Shown: positions 8,034 through 16,508 of the stretch, piece after piece
How positions within the stretch are numbered: position 1 is the first letter of the stretch
Layout of the letters: each line of letters starts with the position of its first letter
DNA from: Streptomyces xinghaiensis S187
GTDB taxonomy: Bacteria; Actinomycetota; Actinomycetes; Streptomycetales; Streptomycetaceae
DNA: 64,000 nucleotides
Direction of reading: 5' to 3'
Assembly: GCF_000220705.2 (NCBI RefSeq)
Contig: NZ_CP023202.1
Span: 930,001 to 994,000 of the forward strand
Position numbers and translations under genes: made by a program
The notes under the pieces: generated by a model
The model's database searches: none
The model's input: only the letters and a program-made list of their open reading frames with translations
What the model was told of the DNA's origin: nothing

Positions 8034-9272
8034 TCAGCCGGAGAGCAGGGTGACTCCCATCTGCGAGAGTGCCCGGCTGACCGGCTCATGGATCATGCCG
8101 CAGCCGCTGGAGGGGCCGCCGCTGAGAATTCCGTAGGCGGTGGAGCCGTAGTAGACCCCACTTCCGCTGTCTCCGGCAGCCACACATGCCGTGCTCCACG
8201 TCATTCCCGTGAGCGTGCGGTTCGGGTAATAGACGGTGGCATTGGTCTGCGTGATCCGCCCACAGGTGTAGCCGGTCGTCGACCCCTGCTTGCACACGTA
8301 CTGGCCAACGTAGTCGTAGCTCCAGTTGCGGATCGACGTCGAGGGGTAAACCCATCCACGCGGCTGCCAGAAGCTTGCGTTGTCCACACGCACGATGGCC
8401 GAATCACCGTAGTAGCCGAAGGTGTAGTCGACGACACCACCGACACGCTGGTAGCCGTAACTGTAGGTCGGGATCTGCCAGTACGAGCTGCCCTCGGCGC
8501 AGTGCCCCGCGGTCAGCATGTAGTAGGCGTAGCTGTCGTAGACCGAGAAGGCGCTGGTGCAGCGGATGTTGCTGCCGTAGATGGCCACTCCCGAGCGCAG
8601 CGGGGGGTCGCAGGAGTACTGGCCGCCGCAGTACACGGGCTTGGAGGCGTGTTCGTAGGTGTCCACGCGCAGGGAGCTGCCGAACTTCTGTTTGGCCCAC
8701 TCCACGACCTTGTGCTGCTTGGCCGTCAGCTTCTTGCCTTTCGGCAGGTCGAGACGCAGTGCGTTGTCCTGTGTGACGACTGCGGCTTGCAGCCCGTTCG
8801 CGGCGCCCTTGTTCGCCTTGGCGATCTGACGGGCGAGCGCGTCGGACATCTGCGTGAGTTCACGCTGGCTGTGCCTGACGACGATCGTTCTCGTCTCACT
8901 TGCCCCGGCCTTGGCAGCGGTTGCGCGGACCTTGGATGCAGTGGCCTTCTGCGTGACGGCGACAGTGAGGCGACCGCCATTGTCGTGGTCGATCCACGCA
9001 CCGCCGAATCGCGACCCCAGGGCCTTGCGCACGTCGGTCGCCAGGTCCGCCAAGCGGTCCTGGCGCTGTATCCGGCGCTGCGCCTCCTGGCTTGAGACCC
9101 CGTAGTCCTTGGCCAGTTGAGCGGCTGCTGTCTTCTGCTGGTTGCCGAGTTTCGGATCGGCTGACGCGGGGGCGTCGGCTGACGCCGGCCCCGTGAGGCT
9201 GAACGCCGCGGCAAGCGCGGCAAGAGCCGGCCAGGTGACCCGGGACCAGGTCCGTAACGAACTGACTTTCAT
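8034..9272 (-). CDS. Secreted S1 (streptogrisin/alpha-lytic-type) serine protease with prodomain
   Basis: 412 residues. Signal peptide 1-32 ends ASA. A prodomain of about 170 residues with alpha-lytic/streptogrisin-like repeats (residues about 60-200) acts as folding chaperone in this family. The catalytic domain starts near 205: His257 in LTAGHCAE, Asp290 in YGDSAIV, Ser369 in AAGDSGSG. Paired cysteines (215/221, 238/258, 327/337, 363/391) fit extracellular disulfides. The start has GGAGG upstream. A motif related to the island operator lies about 100 bp upstream, so it may supply general proteolysis alongside the collagenase. Confidence 0.92.
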   Translation of the reverse strand: MKVSSLRTWSRVTWPALAALAAAFSLTGPASADAPASADPKLGNQQKTAAAQLAKDYGVSSQEAQRRIQRQDRLADLATDVRKALGSRFGGAWIDHDNGGRLTVAVTQKATASKVRATAAKAGASETRTIVVRHSQRELTQMSDALARQIAKANKGAANGLQAAVVTQDNALRLDLPKGKKLTAKQHKVVEWAKQKFGSSLRVDTYEHASKPVYCGGQYSCDPPLRSGVAIYGSNIRCTSAFSVYDSYAYYMLTAGHCAEGSSYWQIPTYSYGYQRVGGVVDYTFGYYGDSAIVRVDNASFWQPRGWVYPSTSIRNWSYDYVGQYVCKQGSTTGYTCGRITQTNATVYYPNRTLTGMTWSTACVAAGDSGSGVYYGSTAYGILSGGPSSGCGMIHEPVSRALSQMGVTLLSG

Positions 9273-9370
9273 CGAGCACCTCCGGTGGGAGCGGATGGCT
9301 GACGTGCAGATCGGTCTGGTGCCTCTGAGTTGAGTGCCGTAAGAGCCAAGAGCAATATGGCGTATGACAT

Positions 9371-9382
9371 TTCACATTGCAA
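9371..9382 (-). promoter_or_regulatory. Candidate island operator, site 1 (S1 protease)
   Basis: On the minus strand this reads TTGCAATGTGAA, 9 of 12 matches to the proposed consensus GTGCAATGTCAC. It is about 100 bp upstream of the protease start. This is the weakest-supported member with respect to function. Confidence 0.4.
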
Positions 9383-9882
9383 CCCCTCTCGCTGGAGTGC
9401 TTCCTGCTCCCTCATCAGGACTGCGTGCGCGGCACGGGCGCCGCATGCCGTCTCCGAACGCGTGCGGTCGGCCGCAGGTACGGGATCCGCCGGCATCCGT
9501 CCAGGAACCCCGGCCGGGAAGGCGGCGACCGGGCCGGAGACGCCTCGCGTCACACATCTGCGGCGCCATGCCCTCGGGCTTCTCCTCGGCACCGGCGGTG
9601 CGTGTTCTCCCGGAGTGCCTGCGCCTTCAGCCCGCGATCCTGACGCACTCCAGGGTGTGGGTCTTCTCCGGCTGCACCGGTGGCAGCGTTCCGAAGGATG
9701 GGGTTGAAGGCCTTCAGGACACGCTCATCGGTCTCCGGGCCGTCCGGCGGCAAGACGCCGCGCCCGCAATGGCCCTGATCCGTGGCGTCCTACAAAAAAC
9801 GCGCGGGCCTCGTCAGACCCAGCCGCAAGGTGTGCACGAGAACGGTCTGCTGCGATGCCATGCGATTCCCGCTCTCCTACGC
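9383..9882. other. Intergenic stretch, nothing recognised
   Basis: Apart from the protease upstream region, no frame here has a credible start plus family features. No RNA or repeat was seen. Confidence 0.4.
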
Positions 9883-10275
9883 TCACTGAGTCCCGTCGCC
9901 CCTGGGGGCTTCCACCTCCGCCCACCAGACCATGCCCTCGGCCACTGCCTGACTTCCCTGCCTGACGGACAAGGCGGCGATGAGCTCCTTGCCGCGCCCG
10001 CTCTCTTCCGGACGGGGACGTGCATCTTCCCTGCGGCTTCTCAACTCAGGGCCGGCATCGGTGACTTCGATACGGATCGCGGGTACCTGTCGGCGATTCC
10101 GGACCCAGGACAAGCGCAGCGTGACGGGTGGGAGGGCATGCCGGACGGCGTTGGTGACAAGTTCCGAGACGACCAGAAGCGCATTGTCCAGGAATTCGGA
10201 GTCGGCATCAGCCTTCTCCAGGGCGGATCGTACCTGCCATCGCGCCAGACCAGGGGCTTCAGACGAGTGAGGCAA
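9883..10275 (-). CDS. ATP-binding protein, HATPase_c anti-sigma/RsbW-like
   Basis: About 130 residues of the GHKL fold: N-box VVSELVTNAVRHA, G1 box IRIEVTDAGP and G2-like ESGRGKELI. These single-domain proteins are abundant in Streptomyces and act as anti-sigma or regulatory kinases. The start is uncertain: TTG at 10275 is the best in-frame choice and no strong ribosome binding site is seen. It lies 109 nt downstream of the peptide transporter operon on the same strand, possibly unrelated to it. Confidence 0.72.
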   Translation of the reverse strand: MPHSSEAPGLARWQVRSALEKADADSEFLDNALLVVSELVTNAVRHALPPVTLRLSWVRNRRQVPAIRIEVTDAGPELRSRREDARPRPEESGRGKELIAALSVRQGSQAVAEGMVWWAEVEAPRGDGTQ

Positions 10276-10384
10276 GAGACGAGCGGAGTCGAGAAGATCA
10301 GTTCTCAGAGATCTGTTCCCTTCATTGGATTCACGGGCGGCGGCATCTCCGAACGGAACGCGGTGGCCGAATTCAGAACTCCGG

Positions 10385-11428
10385 TCAGACGCTTTCCGTC
10401 TCCGGGAAGTGGCACGCCACTTCCCGTTCGCCTCGGCCAGTGATCCTCAATAGCGGCTGATCGGTGCGGCAAATATCCTGAGCCTTGAAACAACGCGGAT
10501 GGAAGGTGCATCCGCTCGGCGGCTCGGCGGGGCTGGGAGGATCCCCCTGCAAGACGATGCGTTCGCGGGCCCGTTCCACCACCGGGTCGGGTACCGGAAC
10601 TGCCGACAGCAGGGCACGGGTATACGGGTGAGCAGGGGTGGCGTAGACCTCGTTGCGCTCACCGAGCTCGACGATGCGGCCGAGGTACATCACCGCTACC
10701 CGGTCGCACACGCGTTTCACCACGGACAGATCGTGCGCGATGAAGACATAAGCGAGCCCCATTTCCTCCTGTAGACGCTCCAGCAGGTTGACGATCTGAG
10801 CCTGAATGGAGACGTCGAGAGCGGATACCGGCTCATCGGCGATGATCAGCCGTGGTTGTGTCGCCAAGGCCCGCGCGATACCGATGCGCTGGGCCTGGCC
10901 GCCGGAGAACTCATGCGGGTAACGGTCGAGGTGCTCGGGGATGAGTCCGACCTGTTCCATCAGCTCGGCAGCACGCCGGCGGGCGGCGCCTGCGTCGATC
11001 CCCTGTACCAGCATGGGGTCGGCGATGATCCGGGACACCCTCTGCCGCGGATTCAGGGAGGAGTGCGGATCCTGGAAAATCATCTGAAGGGAACGGCGCA
11101 ACGGCCGCATTGCGCGCTGGCCGAGGTGGCTGATGTCCACGCCGTCGAAGGCAACCGATCCGCCGGTGGGCTCCAGCAAGCGCACCAGCATGCGGCCTGT
11201 CGTGGACTTCCCGCAGCCGGACTCGCCGACCAGTCCGAGGGTCTCGCCTGCCCGCACGTCGAAACTGACCCCGTCCACGGCGCGCACCGGCGGGGTCGCC
11301 CGGCCGGTGCGGGTACGCCGTCCGGGGAATGTCTTGACCAGCTGCCGTACGGACAGGAGAGCGGCAGACCTGTCCGCTGTCTCGTTGCGGGCACAATCGA
11401 CGGTGGCCCGGCTGTCAGCAGGAGTCAT
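10385..11428 (-). CDS. dppF: Peptide ABC transporter ATP-binding protein (DppF/OppF-like)
   Basis: 347 residues: Walker A GESGCGKST, Q-loop MIFQDP, signature FSGGQAQR, Walker B LIIADEP, H-loop AHDLS, and the C-terminal oligopeptide-transporter extension with a Cys cluster (GCTFHPRC...C...C). It overlaps dppD by 14 bp and has GGAGAGAG upstream. It is the last gene of a five-gene importer operon that faces a cytosolic Xaa-Pro aminopeptidase, so imported substrates are likely short prolyl or hydroxyprolyl peptides. Confidence 0.93.
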   Translation of the reverse strand: MTPADSRATVDCARNETADRSAALLSVRQLVKTFPGRRTRTGRATPPVRAVDGVSFDVRAGETLGLVGESGCGKSTTGRMLVRLLEPTGGSVAFDGVDISHLGQRAMRPLRRSLQMIFQDPHSSLNPRQRVSRIIADPMLVQGIDAGAARRRAAELMEQVGLIPEHLDRYPHEFSGGQAQRIGIARALATQPRLIIADEPVSALDVSIQAQIVNLLERLQEEMGLAYVFIAHDLSVVKRVCDRVAVMYLGRIVELGERNEVYATPAHPYTRALLSAVPVPDPVVERARERIVLQGDPPSPAEPPSGCTFHPRCFKAQDICRTDQPLLRITGRGEREVACHFPETESV

Positions 11429-12515
11429 GGGATTCTCTCTCCAAGGACGGCGCTTGCGGGTCGCCGGGATTGTCAGGGCGGTGCCCGGGGTCGACGCGCT
11501 CGCCGGTCACGAGCGGGAGATGGCATGCGACGAGATGCCCGTCGCGCAGCGGGGCGAAATCCGGCCGGCCGCTCGTGCACAGCTCACGGATCCGGGGGGC
11601 CGCGGTGGTGGCGCGGGAGCAGCGGGGCTCGAAGGCGCATCCCGCTGCCGGTTCGAGCAGGGAGGGCGGGCTCCCCGGGATGGCGCGCAGCGGCGCGTCA
11701 TCGGCGTCATCGAGGCGGGGCAGCGAGTCGAGCAGGCCGCGTGTGTAGGGGTGCGCCGGTTCGGCGAAGAGGGCATCCGCGCTCGCCTGCTCGGCACCTC
11801 GGCCGGCGTACATGACCAGCACTTCGTGGGCCACCCGCGCGACGACCCCGAGGTCGTGGGTGATCAGCATGACTCCGAGGCCGCGTTCGGCCTGGATCCG
11901 CGCGATGAGTTCGAGGATCTGCGCCTGGACGGTGACGTCCAGGGCTGTGGTGGGCTCGTCGGCGATGAGCAGTTCGGGTTCACAGGCGAGGGCCATAGCG
12001 ATCATGACACGCTGGCGCATACCGCCGGAGAACTGGTGGGGGTAGTCGGACACCCGCTGGTTGGGGCGCGGAATGCCCACCTCACCCAGCATCTCCACGG
12101 CACGGCGGTGCGCGACGCGCCGGCTTGCCTTGAAGTGCACCCGGTAGGCCTCGGCGATCTGCTCGCCGACGGTGTAGTAGGGGTGGAGGCTGGACAGCGG
12201 GTCTTGGAAGATCATTGCCATCCGGCGGCCGCGCAGCTTGGCGAGTTCGCGGTCGGGGAGGGTGGTCAGTTCACGTCCGGACAGGGTGATGGAGCCGCTG
12301 ACCTCCGCGGTGCGGTGCAGGCCCATGACGGCAAGGGATGTGACGGACTTCCCTGAACCGGATTCTCCGACGATGCCGAGCGTGCGGCCGGCTTCGACCG
12401 TGAAGTCGATGCCGGTGACGGCTCTGACGCGCCTGCCGGAAACGGGGAAGGTGACGTGCAGGTCGCGGACTTGCAGCAGCGGCTCGTCCGAGCCGGCCGG
12501 AGGATGAGTGCCCAT
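11415..12515 (-). CDS. dppD: Peptide ABC transporter ATP-binding protein (DppD/OppD-like)
   Basis: 366 residues from ATG at 12515 (MGTHPPAGSDEP). Walker A GESGSGKSV, Q-loop MIFQDPLSS, signature FSGGMRQRV, Walker B LLIADEPTTALD and H-loop THDLG, plus the C-terminal extension (GCAFEPRC). Only 2 nt separate it from dppB and it overlaps dppF. It pairs with DppF as the ATPase heterodimer of the importer. Confidence 0.93.
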   Translation of the reverse strand: MGTHPPAGSDEPLLQVRDLHVTFPVSGRRVRAVTGIDFTVEAGRTLGIVGESGSGKSVTSLAVMGLHRTAEVSGSITLSGRELTTLPDRELAKLRGRRMAMIFQDPLSSLHPYYTVGEQIAEAYRVHFKASRRVAHRRAVEMLGEVGIPRPNQRVSDYPHQFSGGMRQRVMIAMALACEPELLIADEPTTALDVTVQAQILELIARIQAERGLGVMLITHDLGVVARVAHEVLVMYAGRGAEQASADALFAEPAHPYTRGLLDSLPRLDDADDAPLRAIPGSPPSLLEPAAGCAFEPRCSRATTAAPRIRELCTSGRPDFAPLRDGHLVACHLPLVTGERVDPGHRPDNPGDPQAPSLERESHDSC

Positions 12516-12517
12516 GA

Positions 12518-13504
12518 TCAGTACCTCACCCTGGGGTCGATGAACGCATAGAGGATGTCGACGATGAGGTTCGCGGCCACGATGAAGAAAGCGGCGAGCA
12601 GCGTGACACCGAGGATGACCGGCTGGTCGGATCGCTGGAGTGCGTCGAAGAAGAGTCTGCCGACGCCGGGTATGCCGAAGATGCTCTCGGTGATGACGGC
12701 ACCGGCGAGCAGGCCGCCCAGATCCATGCCGAAGATCGTGAGCACCGGCGTCAACCCGGAGCGAAGGCCGTGCTTGACGACCACAGTCGGCTCGGGCATT
12801 CCCTTGGCACGGGCGGTGCGGATGTAGGGCTGTGCCATGGCTTCGATCATGGAGCTGCGGCTCTGCCTGGCGTACATCGCCGCATAGAGGACCGCGAGCG
12901 CGGTCCAGGGCAGGATCAGATTGGTGGCCCAGGCAGCCGGGTCCGCGGTGAGCGGCACGTATTCGGGGTAGGGCAACAGGCCCGCGACGCGCACCACTCC
13001 GTAGAGGAGCATGACCGCAGTGAAGTAGACCGGAAGTGAAGCGGTGGCCACGGCACCGATCATCAGGGTCCGGTCGGTCATCGTCCCCTTGCGGAGGGCC
13101 GCGGTGATTCCGGCGCCCAGGCCGAGCACCAGCCACATCAGCGCGGCGCCGAAGGCCAGCGACGCGGAGACGGGCAGCCGGTCGGTGAGCAGCTCCCACA
13201 CGGGCAGGGAGTTTTCGTAGGAGTAGCCGAGGCAGGGGAAGCCGCAGCTCAGCGTGTGCGGCTCGGTACCCAGCTCGCGTCCGGCGAAGATCCCGACCAG
13301 GTAGTCGGCGAACTGCCGCCAGACGGGCTGGTCCAGTCCCATGAAGTGGCGCACTTCGGCGAGGCGTTCGGGACTGCAGGTCTTACCGCAGGCGGCAGCG
13401 GCGGGATCGGCCGGCAGCAGGTAGAAGATGGTGAAGGTGATAGCGCAGATGGCCAGGAGAACCCCGGTGACACCGGCCAGTCTGCGGGCGAGGTAGGTGA
13501 TCAC
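12518..13504 (-). CDS. dppB: Peptide ABC transporter permease (DppB-like)
   Basis: 328 residues. The N-terminal MITYLARRLAG plus about six membrane segments is typical of the DppB branch. The EAA-like coupling region is RTARAKGMPE. The long external loop after TM1 has a Cys pair (CGKTC). It overlaps dppC by 4 bp. Gene order SBP-C-B-D-F is the reverse of the usual B-then-C order. Confidence 0.92.
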   Translation of the reverse strand: MITYLARRLAGVTGVLLAICAITFTIFYLLPADPAAAACGKTCSPERLAEVRHFMGLDQPVWRQFADYLVGIFAGRELGTEPHTLSCGFPCLGYSYENSLPVWELLTDRLPVSASLAFGAALMWLVLGLGAGITAALRKGTMTDRTLMIGAVATASLPVYFTAVMLLYGVVRVAGLLPYPEYVPLTADPAAWATNLILPWTALAVLYAAMYARQSRSSMIEAMAQPYIRTARAKGMPEPTVVVKHGLRSGLTPVLTIFGMDLGGLLAGAVITESIFGIPGVGRLFFDALQRSDQPVILGVTLLAAFFIVAANLIVDILYAFIDPRVRY

Positions 13505-14502
13505 GCACGGTCTCCGTGAGGATCGAGGATGTCCCGTAGCGTGTCACCGAGGATGGTGAACGCGAGCACGGCGAGGAAGAGGAAGGCGCTGGGGATGATG
13601 AAGTACATCGGATCGGTTTCGTAGAAGGCGACAGCCTCGGAGATCATCTGCCCCCAGGAGGCGGTCGGAGGCCGCACCCCGACGCCGAGGAAGCTGAGCG
13701 CCGCCTCAGTGCTGATCATGCCGGGGATGAGAAGCGTGGTGTAGGCGATGATGGGGCCCGAGACGTTGGGCAGGATCTCCCGGGTGAGGATTCGCCAGGA
13801 GCCCGATCCGCTCACGCGGGCCGCCTCGACGTACTCGCGGTGTTTCAAGGACAGCGTCTCCCCGCGGACCACGCGGGCAATGCCCGGCCAGCCGAAGATC
13901 CCGATGACCACCGTCATGAGCAGGACACGGTTGACGTCCTGGGCCACCGACATCATCGCGATCATGAAAATGAGCGAGGGGAATGACATGGTGAGATCCA
14001 TCAGGCGACTGAGTACCGTGTCCACCCGGCCCCCGAAGTAGCCGGCCGCAATGCCCGCCGCGGTACCGACCACGACCACGATGGCGGTGGCGGTGAATGC
14101 GATCAGCAGAGAGACTTGCGCCCCGTACACGACGCGGGCGAAAAGGTCCCGCCCGGTGACGGGTTCCACTCCGAGCCAGTGCTCGGCACCGATCCCGCCG
14201 AACGAGCCCTTCGGCAGTCCGCCGAGGTAGGGGTCGATGGCGTTCTTGTCGAACTCCGTCGGAGACCAGCCACCGAGGGCGCTGATCAGTGGTGCGGCGA
14301 CGGCCATCAGAGCGAAGAGGGCGACGACCCCGAGGGCGAGCAGTGCGCCGCGGTCACGGCGTACCGCGGTCCACGCGGCGCGCCAGGGAGCCCGGCCGGC
14401 GGGTTCGGGCGCCTCGGGAGTACCGGATGCGCCCGAACTGTCGGGGGCCGGGGCTGGGGACCGCCCGGCGAGGAGCCGGGCGGTCTTCAGCGGGCTGGTC
14501 AT
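13501..14502 (-). CDS. dppC: Peptide ABC transporter permease (DppC-like)
   Basis: 333 residues: an N-terminal Pro/Ala-rich cytoplasmic tail of about 45 residues, then the DppC-type N-terminal segment, periplasmic loop with HWLGVEPVTGRDLFARV, and the permease domain with coupling motif EAARVSGSG. It starts 14 nt after the binding-protein gene and its stop overlaps the start of dppB. Confidence 0.92.
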   Translation of the reverse strand: MTSPLKTARLLAGRSPAPAPDSSGASGTPEAPEPAGRAPWRAAWTAVRRDRGALLALGVVALFALMAVAAPLISALGGWSPTEFDKNAIDPYLGGLPKGSFGGIGAEHWLGVEPVTGRDLFARVVYGAQVSLLIAFTATAIVVVVGTAAGIAAGYFGGRVDTVLSRLMDLTMSFPSLIFMIAMMSVAQDVNRVLLMTVVIGIFGWPGIARVVRGETLSLKHREYVEAARVSGSGSWRILTREILPNVSGPIIAYTTLLIPGMISTEAALSFLGVGVRPPTASWGQMISEAVAFYETDPMYFIIPSAFLFLAVLAFTILGDTLRDILDPHGDRA

Positions 14503-14516
14503 GGCAGTGTGGCTCC

Positions 14517-16259
14517 TCAGCCCTGGCTCTTGTCAGGGTTCTTGAGGCCGATCACCGCGTAGTCGAACTGACCGGTCCACATGGGGTGCCCGAAAGCGCC
14601 GGCGATGTTGCTGCCGGCCAGTAGGGGCTTGCGCTCCCAGAGCAGCGGAACGGACGGTGACTTGGCCATGATCTGGGCGTCCAGTTCTATCCACGCCTTG
14701 TTCGCCTTGGTGGGGTCGCTCATGTCGGCGATCTCGTCCATCCGCTTCATGACCTCTTCGTCGCGGAACTGGGCGTAGTTGCCCTGGTTGCCCTTTTCCT
14801 TGATGGTCCGTCCGTCGAAGATGAACGGCAGGAACGTGGAGCCGGAGGGGTAATCGGGGCACCAGCCGCTGATGGCCATGTCAGGCGCGTTCTTGGTGTC
14901 ACCGATGGTGTCGTAGTAGACCGACGGGTCCACGGCCTGGATCTTGACCTCGATCCCGGACCGGCTCAGACTCTCCTGCAGCGCTTCGGCCCTGGACTTG
15001 TCCCCGGTGGAGACGGTGAGGGTGGTTTTGAAGCCCTTCGGTTTGCCGGCCTCGGCGAGCAGCTTCTTCGCCTTGGCCGGGTCTCCGCCGGGCTCGACCC
15101 GGAGCACGTCGGACTTGTTGCCACCGGTCAGCGACGGCGGCAGGTAGGCGGTGGCGACCTCGTTGAGGGCCGGGCCGCCGTTGGCGGTCATCTGCCCGTC
15201 CTTGTCGACCGCGTACTGCATGGCCTCGCGCACCTTGGGATCGTCGAAGGGAGCGCGTGAGGTGTTGAGGTGCAGCATGTCCGTGCACCCGGTCAGCTCC
15301 GCGGTGAGCCGCTTCTTGGTCTCCTTGTTGCTCAGCACCTTGGACACGCTCGCCGGCTGCATGTCCGCCCACTCGACGGCTGAGGCGTCCGCGCCCTGGC
15401 TGGCGATGATCCGGTCGTCGATCTGGCCGCCCTTGAAGCCCATCTTCACCACGATCTTGTCCGGGTACGCCTTGCGGACGGAGTCGGTGTCGGGATCCCA
15501 GTGCTTGTTGCGGACCAGCACCATCTGCTTGCCCCTGTCGTAGCGGGCGATCTTGTAGGGCCCGGAGGAGAACGGGCGCAGGTCGTACTGCACGCCCTTC
15601 TCCCTGGACTCCGGTACAGGGGAGAAGGTCGGCAGGGTCACGGTGTAGGAGAACTCCGCGACAGGGCGCTTGAGGTGGAAGACGAGAGTGTGGTCGTCCG
15701 GCACCTCGATCGACTTCAGGTGCTTGCCTTTGAGCGGTCCCTGGTACCCCTCCGTGTCGGCGAGGTATTGCTGGGCGTAATCCGGGCCCCCGGTCAGGTC
15801 GGGAGAAAAGGACCGCTCAACGTTGTATTTGATGTCCTGGGCCTTGACAGGGCTTCCGTCTTCGTACTTCAGCCCTTTCTTCAGAGTGAAGGTCCACACC
15901 TTTCCGCCTTCGGAGGGTCTGCCCAGATCCGTGGCCAGGTCTGGGACGATCTCGCTGCCCTCTGCGCCCGGCGCCGCCTTGAAAGTGGTCAGGGTCCGGT
16001 AAAGCAGGCGGACGCCGAAGTCCATATTGGGCATCACCCAGTTGCGGGCCGGGTCCAGGTGGGAGAAGTCCTGGTTGGACAGGACCGTCAGCGTGCCGCC
16101 CTTCTTCGGGGTCCCGCCGATGACACCGGTTGCCCCGGGCCCCCGTCCGTCATCACTGGTTTCTCCGCCGGAGTCGTTGCCGGTGGAACAGGCTCCCAGG
16201 CCGAGAACCAGGGAGGTCGCGAGCGACGCCGCCAGGGCAACGTGCATGCGTTTGGTCAT
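14517..16259 (-). CDS. Peptide-binding lipoprotein of ABC transporter (SBP family 5)
   Basis: 580 residues. Lipoprotein signal peptide with lipobox LGLGAC (Cys about 25), followed by a Gly/Asp/Ser linker. The mature domain is SBP_bac_5, with the hallmark region GLKYEDGSPVKAQDIKYNVE and a DYPSGSTF stretch late in the protein. The start is ATG 16259 with GGAG upstream. The family binds di- and oligopeptides outside the membrane. It shares a divergent promoter region with the Xaa-Pro aminopeptidase gene, and that region contains a candidate GntR operator. Confidence 0.92.
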   Translation of the reverse strand: MTKRMHVALAASLATSLVLGLGACSTGNDSGGETSDDGRGPGATGVIGGTPKKGGTLTVLSNQDFSHLDPARNWVMPNMDFGVRLLYRTLTTFKAAPGAEGSEIVPDLATDLGRPSEGGKVWTFTLKKGLKYEDGSPVKAQDIKYNVERSFSPDLTGGPDYAQQYLADTEGYQGPLKGKHLKSIEVPDDHTLVFHLKRPVAEFSYTVTLPTFSPVPESREKGVQYDLRPFSSGPYKIARYDRGKQMVLVRNKHWDPDTDSVRKAYPDKIVVKMGFKGGQIDDRIIASQGADASAVEWADMQPASVSKVLSNKETKKRLTAELTGCTDMLHLNTSRAPFDDPKVREAMQYAVDKDGQMTANGGPALNEVATAYLPPSLTGGNKSDVLRVEPGGDPAKAKKLLAEAGKPKGFKTTLTVSTGDKSRAEALQESLSRSGIEVKIQAVDPSVYYDTIGDTKNAPDMAISGWCPDYPSGSTFLPFIFDGRTIKEKGNQGNYAQFRDEEVMKRMDEIADMSDPTKANKAWIELDAQIMAKSPSVPLLWERKPLLAGSNIAGAFGHPMWTGQFDYAVIGLKNPDKSQG

Positions 16260-16363
16260 ATGCCACTCCGTTGTGGATGGACCAGATGGGTCCCGAATGT
16301 GCCCGGCGCGTACAGGCCGGATCCTCGATGTCTGCTCTCGAGGCCTGGCGGGTAACATAGTAA

Positions 16364-16377
16364 TGTAAAATTACACT
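16364..16377. promoter_or_regulatory. Candidate GntR operator, site 2 (dpp operon / pepP)
   Basis: TGTAAAATTACA (16364-16375) is a dyad with 5-bp arms. On the minus strand, GTGTAATTTTAC (16365-16376) matches 9 of 12 bases of the island motif GTGCAATGTCAC. It lies about 105 bp from the binding-protein start and 133 bp from the aminopeptidase start, and can serve both divergent units. Confidence 0.55.
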
Positions 16378-16508
16378 GGCAAGAGGCGTGGAGAGCTCGT
16401 TACGCACCCGTGTCCGGCACCGCTCTCCCCGCCCGTGAAGAGCGGCGATGCCGACCTCCGGGGCCCTCTCGCCTGCTACGGGCCACCCTCCCAACCAAGG
16501 AGCGATCT

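Noticed and set aside
9383..9882. Several overlapping frames of 65-125 codons upstream of the S1 protease
   Set aside because: No ribosome binding sites, no recognisable family, and mutually overlapping in several frames.
10403..10426. An 11-bp palindrome near the 3' end of dppF
   Set aside because: It lies inside coding sequence before the stop codon with almost no loop, so I do not call it a terminator.
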